From an uncultured Clostridia bacterium (GTDB lineage: Bacteria > Bacillota > Clostridia > Oscillospirales > Acutalibacteraceae): a stretch of 5,929 nt of DNA. The stretch spans positions 1 to 5,929 of the forward strand of contig CALYNN010000103.1 of the NCBI GenBank assembly GCA_945221685.1, written 5' to 3'. Positions 1 through 5,901 of this stretch are shown here, one piece after another. Every line of letters begins with the position of its first letter. The stretch's first letter is position 1. Below the pieces are notes generated by a model. It ran no database searches, had not been told where the DNA came from, and was given only the letters and a program-made list of their open reading frames with translations. Made by a program: the position numbers and the translations under genes.

Positions 1-1033
1 GTATTGAGCCTATTCTATTGTCCTCTTTAATTGCTCTTGCTGGATTTATTGTGCAGGACTTAAGAGCGTCTTTAAAGTCAATTACAAAGGCAAGAAGATT
101 TTTGAATTCCTCGTATATATTCGTAATTGAAGCGGCTATGGTGCCGTCCGCAAGGCGTGCGTATCTTCCGTTTTTATCTACAAAAACTCTTTGCCCGCCA
201 AGCTCGAATTCACCCTCGCCGAGACCTGCGGCACGCATTGAGTCGCTTATTACAACGGCTCTGTCCTCGCCTAAAATCTTAAAGGTATTTCGCAAAACGG
301 CAGGGCAAATGTGTGCTCCGTCGCATATAAGCTCGCACATAACGCTTTCATTATCAAGTGCGGTTCCCACAATTCCTGCCTCTCTGTGAGTCATAGGTGT
401 CATGGCGTTATAAAGGTGAGTGATGTGTCTTGCGCCGCTGTTAATTGCTGCCTGACATTCCTGCGCGTTTGCCTGTGAATGACCTATCGATACGGTGCAT
501 TTAGAGCTTGCTTTTTCTATAAATTTACAACTGTCGAAGGCTTCGGGGGCAACGGTAATCAGCTTCATAAGTCCGCCGCTCGCATTGTATAAATCATCGA
601 AAGCCCCGCTGCTTCCTGCCGCAATATAATCGCCGTTTTGGGCGCCCTTTTTTGCCGCTGAAATAAACGGTCCCTCAAAATTTATACCGGCTATTTTTGC
701 ACCCGTGCCGTTGTAGCCTGCAATAACGCCTGCTATGTGAACAAGCCTTTTAACAGGCAGAGTCATAGTGGTTGGGCAGTAGGAGGTTATTCCGTTTTTT
801 GCAAGATAACGGGATATTTTTTCAAGACTGCCCTCGTCGGCGTCGCAGGCGTCTCCACCTGCACAGCCGTGAATGTGAATATCAATAAAACCGGGAATAA
901 GAGTCAGTCCGCTCATATCCCTTCCGTCGCCGTTTATTATACCTATCTGTTTTATTTTTCCGTTTTCCGTTTCTATATCTCCGAATTCCTTTTCAAAGAA
1001 TTCGTTATAGAAGGTGCAGTTTTTAAAAATCAT
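1..1033 (-). CDS. nagA: N-acetylglucosamine-6-phosphate deacetylase, 3' end beyond window
   Basis: Cytoplasmic amidohydrolase that removes acetate from GlcNAc-6-phosphate, giving GlcN-6-phosphate for catabolism or cell-wall recycling. I translated the minus strand by hand from 1033: 344 residues with no stop, so about 30-40 C-terminal residues of a usual ~380 lie left of the window. Seen: PGFIDIHIHG (H53, H55), EGPF (E121), GHSQAN (H186), THLYNAM (H207, N210), R218, ELICDGAH (H242), ISDSMRAAGLGEG (D265, expected catalytic Asp) and NPARAIKEDNRIGSI near the edge. By family knowledge, E121, H186 and H207 correspond to E. coli metal ligands E131, H195 and H216. The HxH pair is the binuclear, Bacillus-like form (E. 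coli has QxN). The residue matching E. coli H143 is Gln (Q133, in KKGAQN). The ATG shares one base with the dusB stop (TAATG), and AAAGGA (plus-strand 1043-1048) lies 9 nt upstream, so translation is probably coupled to dusB. No nagB is visible. Confidence 0.96.
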   Translation of the reverse strand, partial: MIFKNCTFYNEFFEKEFGDIETENGKIKQIGIINGDGRDMSGLTLIPGFIDIHIHGCAGGDACDADEGSLEKISRYLAKNGITSYCPTTMTLPVKRLVHIAGVIAGYNGTGAKIAGINFEGPFISAAKKGAQNGDYIAAGSSGAFDDLYNASGGLMKLITVAPEAFDSCKFIEKASSKCTVSIGHSQANAQECQAAINSGARHITHLYNAMTPMTHREAGIVGTALDNESVMCELICDGAHICPAVLRNTFKILGEDRAVVISDSMRAAGLGEGEFELGGQRVFVDKNGRYARLADGTIAASITNIYEEFKNLLAFVIDFKDALKSCTINPARAIKEDNRIGSI

Positions 1034-2010
1034 TATTCGTTTTCCTTTGCTATTCTGTATGCAAGCTCCTGAAGTTGCTCAAAGCTTTCAAGGGTGCCTA
1101 TTTCACGCCTGAATGATGCGCCGCCGCGAAGCCCCTTTGTGTAGTATGCGGCGTGGTGCCGTGCCTCTCTCATAGCCGTGTATTCGCCCTTGTATTCAAT
1201 CAGCGTTTGAATATGCTTCAGCATTACGGTCATTTTTTCGCTGACGCTTACATCGGGCAATACTCTGCATTCGTTAAGATAGGCGTTAATTCGCCTGAAA
1301 AGCCACGGATTTCCCATAGCACCTCTGCCAATCATTAATGCGTCGCAGTTTGTTTTTTCAAGCATAATTGCCGCCGACGGCTCATCGACAACATCACCGT
1401 TGCCGATAACGGGAATTGATACTGCCTTTTTAACATCGGCAATTATTTCGTAATCCACCTTGCCCGAATACATTTGGCTTCTTGTTCTGCCGTGAATTGC
1501 AATGGCGGCAGCGCCGTTTTTTTCAAGCTCGCAGGCAAGCTCAACTGCGTTAACGGTGCTTTCGTCCCAGCCCTTGCGTATTTTTACCGTAACGGGAACA
1601 GAAACGGCTTGGCTGACTGCTCTGACTATTTCACCTGCAAGCTTAATGTTTTTCATAAGGCTTGCTCCGCCACCGTTCATAGCCACCTTGGGAGCAGGAC
1701 AACCCATATTTATATCAATGATTGCAGGGTTGTAGGCAAGGCACTTTACCGCCGCCTGCGCCATTATTTCAGGATCGTCGCCGAATATCTGCGCGCCTGC
1801 CGGATTTTCACATTCTCCGAGAGTTAAAAGCTCGCCGCTTTTTCTGTCGCCCATTGTTAATCCCTTTGAAGATACCATTTCGGTAACGGTGTAGCCTGCG
1901 CCGTAATTTACGCAAAGCTCGCGAAAGGCACGGTCGGCAACTCCTGCCATAGGGGCAAGAAATATTCTGTTTTCAAATTCAACATTTTTTATTCTAAACT
2001 TTTCGCTCAT
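1033..2010 (-). CDS. dusB: tRNA-dihydrouridine synthase, DusB/NifR3 type
   Basis: FMN-dependent enzyme that reduces specific uridines in tRNA to dihydrouridine with NADPH. The 325-residue protein has the whole family layout: N-terminal TIM barrel with LAPMAGVADRAFREL (18-32), EMVSSKGL (44-51), GAQIFGDDPE (72-81), DINMGCPAPKV (99-109) with catalytic Cys C104, VKIRKGWDE (142-150) with FMN-contacting K143, AIHGRTRSQMYSG (171-183) with H173, GNGDV (203-207) and GRGAMGNPWLFRRI (228-241), then the C-terminal helical domain with HHAAYYTKGLRGG (285-297). NMGCP is typical of the DusB subgroup; DusA has a different sequence there. The length is normal. The ATG at 2010 gives the usual short N-terminus before the barrel, but no Shine-Dalgarno sequence precedes it and the predicted -10 lies only 6 nt upstream, so the mRNA may be leaderless. 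It is first of the two-gene unit with nagA and divergent from rlmD. The tRNA position modified cannot be read from the sequence. Confidence 0.95.
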   Translation of the reverse strand: MSEKFRIKNVEFENRIFLAPMAGVADRAFRELCVNYGAGYTVTEMVSSKGLTMGDRKSGELLTLGECENPAGAQIFGDDPEIMAQAAVKCLAYNPAIIDINMGCPAPKVAMNGGGASLMKNIKLAGEIVRAVSQAVSVPVTVKIRKGWDESTVNAVELACELEKNGAAAIAIHGRTRSQMYSGKVDYEIIADVKKAVSIPVIGNGDVVDEPSAAIMLEKTNCDALMIGRGAMGNPWLFRRINAYLNECRVLPDVSVSEKMTVMLKHIQTLIEYKGEYTAMREARHHAAYYTKGLRGGASFRREIGTLESFEQLQELAYRIAKENE

Positions 2011-2016
2011 AGGCTT

Positions 2017-2045
2017 ATAGTATCACAAATTTGCCGTAAAAGCAA
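2017..2045 (-). promoter_or_regulatory. predicted sigma-A promoter of dusB-nagA, extended -10
   Basis: On the minus strand, -35 TTGCTT (plus 2040-2045), a 17-nt spacer and -10 TACTAT (plus 2017-2022), preceded by TGA, which gives the extended -10 form TGnTACTAT. The predicted start site is around 2010-2011, at the A of the dusB ATG. The -35 is weak (3 of 6), so the extended -10 would carry recognition. The -35 sits in the spacer of the inverted repeat at 2033-2055. Prediction by eye. Confidence 0.55.
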
Positions 2046-2055
2046 TTATTACGGC
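2033..2055. repeat. 7-bp perfect inverted repeat in the divergent promoter region
   Basis: GCCGTAA (2033-2039) and TTACGGC (2049-2055) are exact reverse complements separated by 9 bases. The repeat brackets the predicted dusB -35 hexamer, so it could be a protein-binding site. No T-run follows it on either strand, so it is unlikely to be a terminator. It could be chance: the arms are only 7 bp. Confidence 0.4.
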
Positions 2056-2075
2056 TCTAAAAAGCAAATAAACTC

Positions 2076-2104
2076 TTTATATTTCTTTTCCGCTGTGATA
2101 TTAT
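2076..2104 (+). promoter_or_regulatory. predicted sigma-A promoter of rlmD and the nucleotidyltransferase gene
   Basis: -35 TTTATA (2076-2081, 4 of 6), a 17-nt spacer and -10 TATTAT (2099-2104, 5 of 6), preceded by TGA at 2096-2098, giving an extended -10. The predicted start is around 2111, leaving a leader of only about 11 nt before the TTG start codon. The stretch TGTGATATTATATG (2094-2107) matches the reverse complement of 2014-2027, at the dusB promoter, in 12 of 14 bases. Confidence 0.65.
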
Positions 2105-2111
2105 ATGTATT

Positions 2112-2117
2112 GGTGAT
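2112..2117 (+). promoter_or_regulatory. ribosome binding site deciding the TTG start of rlmD
   Basis: GGTGAT is a partial Shine-Dalgarno match whose GGTG core ends 6 nt before the TTG at 2122. The nearby ATG at 2118 is too close to it, lies in another frame and opens only eight codons before a TAA at 2142-2144. The reading frame of the methyltransferase has a TGA at 2119-2121 directly before the TTG, so no upstream start is possible. Confidence 0.5.
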
Positions 2118-2121
2118 ATGA

Positions 2122-3486
2122 TTGGAGCTTTCAAAAAACGATAACATAGAACTGAATATTGACGCGCTGACCAGCGAGGGAAGCGGAGTAGGCAGGTATA
2201 ACGGGCTTGCGGTTTTTGTTAGGGGTACTGCACCCGGTGACAAAATTGAAGCGCATATAATTAAACGCTCAAAAAATTACGCCGTTGGTATAGTTAACAA
2301 AATTATTTCCTCAGGTGCTTCAAGAATTGAAAGCGACTGCCCTTATTCCAAAAGGTGCGGCGGCTGTTCATTTAGGCATATTTCATATGATGAGGAGCTA
2401 AAATATAAAAAGAATCGTGTTCAAGAGGCACTGACGAGAATAGGCGGTATTGATGTTAAGGTTGATGAGATAATTGCCGCCGACTCCGTAAACGGCTACA
2501 GAAACAAGGCACAGTATCCTGTTTCTGTTTCAGACAGCAAAATGCTTGCAGGCTTTTACGCATATAAAAGTCACAGAATTATTCCCTGCGTCGATTGCCG
2601 ACTTCAGCCTGTCGAATTTGAAGCCGTGCTTAACGGCTTTTCAAAATGGGTTGAGGAATGTAATATTTCCTCATATGATGAAAATACCGGCAATGGCTAT
2701 CTGCGCCATATATATATTCGCAAGGCGTTTGAAACAGGGGAGCTTATGGCGTGCGCCGTTGTAAATTCAAACAGCGTAAGGCACGCCGATACGCTTGTTA
2801 GGTATCTAACCGAAATCAAGGGTATGGCAGGTATTTGCTTTAATTTTAATACAGAAAACAGTAATGTTGTTTTGGGTAATAAAACAGTTACCGTATGGGG
2901 CAGGGATTATATTTGCGATATTCTGCTGGGTAAAAAATTTGTTATTTCGCCCCATTCATTTTATCAGGTTAATCACAGTCAGTGTGAAAGGCTTTATGCA
3001 AAGGCGGCGGAGCTGGCAGAGCTTAAAGGCGGCGAGGTAATGCTTGATTTATACTGCGGTGTCGGCACTATAGGCTTAACAATGGCTGATAGGGTAAAGA
3101 AGCTTATCGGCATAGAAATAGTACCCGAAGCAATAGAAAATGCAAGGCTTAACGCAAAATTAAACGATATTGATAATGCGGAGTTTATCTGCGCCGACGC
3201 TCCCAAGGGCGCCGAGATACTGAAAAAGCAGGGAATAAATCCCAATGTAATTATTCTCGACCCTCCCCGAAAGGGATGCGGCAAAGAGCTATTTGATACG
3301 GTGGAGCAAATGTCTCCGGAAAAAATCGTATATATTTCCTGCGACCCTGCTACCCTGGCAAGAGATTTGGCAATTTTAAAAGAAAAAAATTATATCGCAC
3401 AAAGAGTTACGGCGGTAGATATGTTCCCCCGCACCCCGCATGTGGAGACGGTATGTCTTCTGTCTCGAAAGGAGTTTAGACGATGA
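2122..3486 (+). CDS. rlmD: 23S rRNA (uracil-C5)-methyltransferase, RumA/RlmD family
   Basis: SAM-dependent enzyme that methylates C5 of a 23S rRNA uridine. E. coli RlmD acts on U1939, while B. subtilis RlmCD acts on both U747 and U1939; the target here cannot be told apart. Seen in the 454 residues: an N-terminal TRAM RNA-binding domain (about 7-60); four likely [4Fe-4S] cysteines C73, C79, C82 (CPYSKRCGGC) and C159 (CVDCRLQP); a central domain; the SAM-binding loop MLDLYCGVGTIGL (307-319); ILDPPRKGCGKE (378-389); catalytic nucleophile C407 in YISCDPATLARDL; and general base E442 in FPRTPHVET. All key residues are present and the length is normal. The start is TTG at 2122, preceded in frame by TGA; it places the TRAM domain right at the N-terminus as usual. 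The stop overlaps the next gene (ATGA at 3483-3486), so the two are probably co-translated. Shortening the start by a few codons cannot be excluded. Confidence 0.94.
   Translation: MELSKNDNIELNIDALTSEGSGVGRYNGLAVFVRGTAPGDKIEAHIIKRSKNYAVGIVNKIISSGASRIESDCPYSKRCGGCSFRHISYDEELKYKKNRVQEALTRIGGIDVKVDEIIAADSVNGYRNKAQYPVSVSDSKMLAGFYAYKSHRIIPCVDCRLQPVEFEAVLNGFSKWVEECNISSYDENTGNGYLRHIYIRKAFETGELMACAVVNSNSVRHADTLVRYLTEIKGMAGICFNFNTENSNVVLGNKTVTVWGRDYICDILLGKKFVISPHSFYQVNHSQCERLYAKAAELAELKGGEVMLDLYCGVGTIGLTMADRVKKLIGIEIVPEAIENARLNAKLNDIDNAEFICADAPKGAEILKKQGINPNVIILDPPRKGCGKELFDTVEQMSPEKIVYISCDPATLARDLAILKEKNYIAQRVTAVDMFPRTPHVETVCLLSRKEFRR
3468..3474 (+). promoter_or_regulatory. strong ribosome binding site for the nucleotidyltransferase gene
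   Basis: AAAGGAG lies inside the 3' end of rlmD, 8 nt before the ATG at 3483 and 11 nt before a second ATG at 3486. The spacing favours 3483. This site is clearly stronger than that of rlmD itself, so the downstream protein may be made in larger amounts from the shared mRNA. Confidence 0.75.
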
Positions 3487-4262
3487 TGACACAAGAAGAA
3501 ATGAATATATTAGTTCCTGAAAAACTTAGAGAAATAGAAAAAGAATATGGAATCACTGTGTTGTGGGCAGTGGAATCGGGAAGCAGAGCGTGGGGATTTG
3601 CATCACCGGATAGTGATTTTGATGTGAGATTTATTTATAAAAGAACAGCATTAGAGTATTTGAAACTAAATCCAGATAGAGATGTCATTGAATTACCAAT
3701 AGATGACACCTGGGACGTTTCAGGATGGGACTTGGATAAGACCTTAAAGCTTCTGCAAAAATCCAATCCAACACTGTTTGAGTGGATTCAATCTCCTATC
3801 ATATATGTATCCACTGATTTCAAGAAACGCATAGAAAACTTGATGAATGAATGCTTTTCAGAAGAAAAAATGCTGTATCATTATCTGAATACAGCAAGGC
3901 ATAATGTAAAAGACTTTTTATCAGGCGAGACCGTTCACCCGAAAAAATATTTTTATGCGCTAAGACCAATTTTGGCATGTATGTGGGTTCGAAGATATCA
4001 TTCTGCACCTCCTGTGCTTTTTGATGACTTGTATCATTCAGTCCTTCCGAATGAATTGAAAAAGTCGGTTGATTATTTGCTGGATTTGAAAATCAATGGA
4101 CCTGAAAAAATGGAGATTGCTCCAATAAAAGAAATTGACGAATTTTTGCATGCGCAGATAACCGCAGTTAATCAGTATCTTGCGAATGTGCATGATATCC
4201 ATGGTGCTCGGTGGAATCATCTCAATAGATTTTTCTATAATGAAATCACCAATGTACAATAG
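3483..4262 (+). CDS. nucleotidyltransferase domain protein, YcgL/RlaP-like (Pol beta superfamily)
   Basis: Soluble 259-residue protein with a minimal nucleotidyltransferase fold. Seen: GSRAWGFASPDSDFDVRF (33-50), the classic GS...DxD signature with metal-binding D45 and D47; DTWDVSGWDLDK (75-86), whose D83 is the likely third catalytic Asp; SNPTLFEWIQSPI (94-106); and KKYFYALRPILACMWV (154-169) in a helical C-terminal part. These match the family of B. subtilis YcgL and the RlaP group (Pfam PF10127), which has been linked to RNA repair in some bacteria. The substrate is unknown, so I assign no reaction. All active-site residues look intact. It overlaps rlmD by four bases and has a strong ribosome binding site, so it is probably made with the rRNA methyltransferase. 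Codon use differs from its neighbours: of 13 Ala codons none is GCC (7 GCA, 4 GCG, 2 GCT), whereas GCC is frequent in rlmD, dusB and nagA. That suggests later acquisition. An antitoxin-like or kanamycin-type nucleotidyltransferase role is less likely given the YcgL-type motifs. Confidence 0.9.
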   Translation: MMTQEEMNILVPEKLREIEKEYGITVLWAVESGSRAWGFASPDSDFDVRFIYKRTALEYLKLNPDRDVIELPIDDTWDVSGWDLDKTLKLLQKSNPTLFEWIQSPIIYVSTDFKKRIENLMNECFSEEKMLYHYLNTARHNVKDFLSGETVHPKKYFYALRPILACMWVRRYHSAPPVLFDDLYHSVLPNELKKSVDYLLDLKINGPEKMEIAPIKEIDEFLHAQITAVNQYLANVHDIHGARWNHLNRFFYNEITNVQ

Positions 4263-4379
4263 TGGATATGTTCCCTTGCACATAGGGGTATGATTTGTTT
4301 CCCTTTACTACGTACATTCATGGCATTGTCTCGTCCCATATAGAGTCGGTTGTGTTGATTGTTAAAAATCATCAGTAGC
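4263..4379. other. intergenic stretch with no recognised feature
   Basis: About 117 bases between the nucleotidyltransferase stop and the terminator. I see no ORF with a ribosome binding site, no tRNA-like fold and no insertion-sequence ends. Two loosely similar pieces, TGTTCCCTT and TGTTTCCCTT, occur in its first half; they are too short and imperfect to be called a repeat. Confidence 0.4.
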
Positions 4380-4418
4380 AAAAAGCAACAAAGGTTTTCC
4401 TCCTTTGTTGCTTTTTTT
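4380..4418 (+). terminator. strong intrinsic terminator after the rlmD-nucleotidyltransferase unit
   Basis: The left arm 4380-4394 and right arm 4402-4416 pair over 15 bp without a mismatch (core GCAACAAAGG with CCTTTGTTGC) around a 7-base loop, with a T-run at 4412-4418. The A-run on the 5' side means it could also work on the minus strand, but no minus-strand gene ends here. The right arm also supplies the predicted -35 of the lacZ promoter. Confidence 0.9.
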
Positions 4419-4436
4419 CAGCGCGTATAGTATAAT
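4408..4436 (+). promoter_or_regulatory. predicted sigma-A promoter of lacZ, -35 inside the terminator
   Basis: A perfect -10 TATAAT (4431-4436) with -35 TTGCTT (4408-4413) after a 17-nt spacer. The -35 is weak (3 of 6) and identical to that of the dusB promoter. It lies within the right arm of the terminator hairpin. The predicted start is around 4443, giving a leader of roughly 22 nt. Confidence 0.7.
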
Positions 4437-4447
4437 TGAATCAATTA
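4433..4447. promoter_or_regulatory. candidate operator of lacZ, 15-bp palindrome
   Basis: TAATTGA-A-TCAATTA is a perfect 7+1+7 inverted repeat that overlaps the 3' end of the -10 and the predicted transcription start. A dimeric repressor bound here would block initiation, which would suit a sugar-inducible gene. The regulator is not in the window, and the AT-rich composition makes a chance palindrome possible. Confidence 0.45.
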
Positions 4448-4451
4448 AAAT

Positions 4452-4457
4452 AAGGGG
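4452..4457 (+). promoter_or_regulatory. ribosome binding site deciding the ATG start of lacZ
   Basis: AAGGGG lies 7 nt before the ATG at 4465. The reading frame is open further upstream, to a TTG at 4405, but that TTG is inside the terminator hairpin and upstream of the promoter, so 4465 is the start. Confidence 0.75.
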
Positions 4458-4464
4458 CAAAAAT

Positions 4465-5901
4465 ATGAAATATAATCTCAAAACAGATAATTATAAAACC
4501 TTTGAAGTGTTCAAGGATAATGTTATGTATCCAAGGTCGTATTTTATTCCGTTTTCATCACCTGAGGCTATGGAAAATACGGATATAAGAAACGAAAGAT
4601 ATTCTTCGGATATGGTGGAGTGCCTTTCGGGGCAGTGGGATTTTGCTTATTATAAATGCTGCTATGATATTCCCGATGAATTTGATACTGATAAAATCTG
4701 CTTCGATAAGGTATGCGTTCCGTCCGTTTGGCAGCATACGGGCTACGAGGAGCCGTATTATTTAAATTCCCGTTATCCCTTTAAGCCTAATCCTCCGTAT
4801 TTTCCCGAGGATTGCTCGGCAGGCGTTTACCGTCGGTTCTTTTCGGTTGAGGATACAAATCTAAATTACTGCTTAGCCTTTTTGGGTGTTGCAGGAGCTT
4901 TTGACCTCTTTTGCAACGGTAAATATGTGGGATACAGCGAGGGAAGCCACAACACCTCGCAGTTTGAGCTTAATGATTTTATCCGTCATGGTGAAAACGA
5001 AATTGTGGTCCTTGTTCATAAATGGTCAAACGGAACATATCTTGAATGTCAGGATATGTTTCGCAGTAACGGAATTTTCCGCGATGTTTTACTGTATAAA
5101 ACAGGAGATAACTCAATATATGACTTTGAGATAAAAACAGATTGTATTACCGCAGGAAAAGGCGGCAGATATTCATTAAATATTATTCCGTCACTTAAGA
5201 TAACTGATAAATGCGAGCTTTGCGCATATCTTTATGATGACGATAAGCTTGTTGCGTCCTGCTCCGTTAATCAGTCGCCCCAAATGCTTCAGGCAGTTAA
5301 GTTTGATAGCCTTGAGGTTTGCGAGTGGTCTGCTGAATGTCCTTATCTCTATGACTTGGTATTGGCTTTGTCAAAGGGCGGGGAGGTGCTTGAGGTTGTA
5401 CGAAAGAGCATAGGCTTTAAAAGTATAGAGATAACAGGCAATGTTTTTCGCTTTAACAATAAGCCGATAAAGCTGTTAGGCGTTAACCACCACGATACAA
5501 ATCCAAAAACAGGCTATGTTATGACTGTTGAGGATATGGAGCGTGATATTAGTCTTGTTAAGGAATATAACGGCAACTGCATACGAACCTCTCATTATCC
5601 GCCCGACCCTACCTTTCTTGATTTGTGCGACGAATACGGTATATATGTTGTTGACGAGGCGGATATAGAAACCCACGGCTGCGGACACGAGCTGCACAGA
5701 GAGGGTGCCTGCTCTCATAATCCTGCTTGGCAGGAGCATTATTGGGATAGGGTTTACCGTATGTTTGAGCGAGATAAAAACCACCCGTGCATAACAATGT
5801 GGTCCCTTGGCAATGAGTCCCACGGCTACAAAAATCAGGATTACTGCTACGCACAGCTTAAAAAGCTGACGGATATACCTGTTCATTACGAGGGTGTTTG
5901 A
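4465..5901 (+). CDS. lacZ: beta-galactosidase, GH2 family, cut short by an in-frame stop (probable pseudogene)
   Basis: Family role: cytoplasmic hydrolysis of lactose and related beta-galactosides. No signal peptide is seen. The 478 residues cover the N-terminal half of an enzyme usually ~1000 long: sugar-binding domain (about 24-215; LSGQWDF, VPSVWQHTGYEEP, GVYRRFF, NGKYVGYSEGS, YLECQDMFRSNGIFRDV), Ig-like domain (about 216-320) and the start of the TIM barrel (about 325 on). Both GH2 signatures are present: NCIRTSHYP through YGIYVVDE (371-398) and DKNHPCITMWSLGNE (437-451), with acid/base E451. E402 and H404 match the E. coli Mg site (E416, H418). The nucleophile (E. coli E537) would lie about 75 residues after the acid/base, beyond the TGA at 5899-5901. 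The product should therefore be inactive. After the TGA the same frame continues to the window end as RTRRWAYDV, which fits a continuation of the barrel after HYEGV. A single base change (for example CGA to TGA) or a sequence error would explain this. It has its own promoter, a candidate operator and a terminator upstream. Confidence 0.92.
   Translation: MKYNLKTDNYKTFEVFKDNVMYPRSYFIPFSSPEAMENTDIRNERYSSDMVECLSGQWDFAYYKCCYDIPDEFDTDKICFDKVCVPSVWQHTGYEEPYYLNSRYPFKPNPPYFPEDCSAGVYRRFFSVEDTNLNYCLAFLGVAGAFDLFCNGKYVGYSEGSHNTSQFELNDFIRHGENEIVVLVHKWSNGTYLECQDMFRSNGIFRDVLLYKTGDNSIYDFEIKTDCITAGKGGRYSLNIIPSLKITDKCELCAYLYDDDKLVASCSVNQSPQMLQAVKFDSLEVCEWSAECPYLYDLVLALSKGGEVLEVVRKSIGFKSIEITGNVFRFNNKPIKLLGVNHHDTNPKTGYVMTVEDMERDISLVKEYNGNCIRTSHYPPDPTFLDLCDEYGIYVVDEADIETHGCGHELHREGACSHNPAWQEHYWDRVYRMFERDKNHPCITMWSLGNESHGYKNQDYCYAQLKKLTDIPVHYEGV

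Noticed and set aside
18..389. Plus-strand open frame opposite nagA
   Set aside because: No ribosome binding site and no recognisable family. The opposite strand encodes clear NagA motifs throughout.
737..1072. Plus-strand open frame opposite the nagA start and dusB end
   Set aside because: A shadow frame with low-complexity aromatic residues that crosses the junction of two well-supported minus-strand genes.
1474..1827. Plus-strand open frames opposite dusB
   Set aside because: They lie opposite conserved DusB motifs and have no family resemblance or translation signals.
2049..2243. Small minus-strand ORF opposite the rlmD start
   Set aside because: It overlaps the rlmD promoter and TRAM domain in antisense, with no ribosome binding site and no recognised family.
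4263..4379. Possible degraded mobile element or small RNA between the nucleotidyltransferase gene and the terminator
   Set aside because: No terminal inverted repeats, target duplication, transposase remnant or internal promoter could be seen. It is most simply a 3' untranslated region.
4405..4464. A longer lacZ N-terminus starting at TTG 4405
   Set aside because: It would lie in the terminator hairpin and upstream of TATAAT, whereas the ATG at 4465 has a ribosome binding site at 7 nt.
5476..5886. 136-residue minus-strand frame opposite lacZ
   Set aside because: Its hydrophobic look comes from complementing the TIM-barrel codons. There is no initiation signal, and the sense strand carries both GH2 signatures.
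5899..5901. TGA in lacZ as a recoded codon (selenocysteine or a code in which UGA is sense)
   Set aside because: TGA is the natural end of rlmD, at a tight ATGA junction with the next gene, and no other gene here has internal TGA. No selenoprotein is known to me at this GH2 position, and too little downstream sequence is present to look for a SECIS-like fold.
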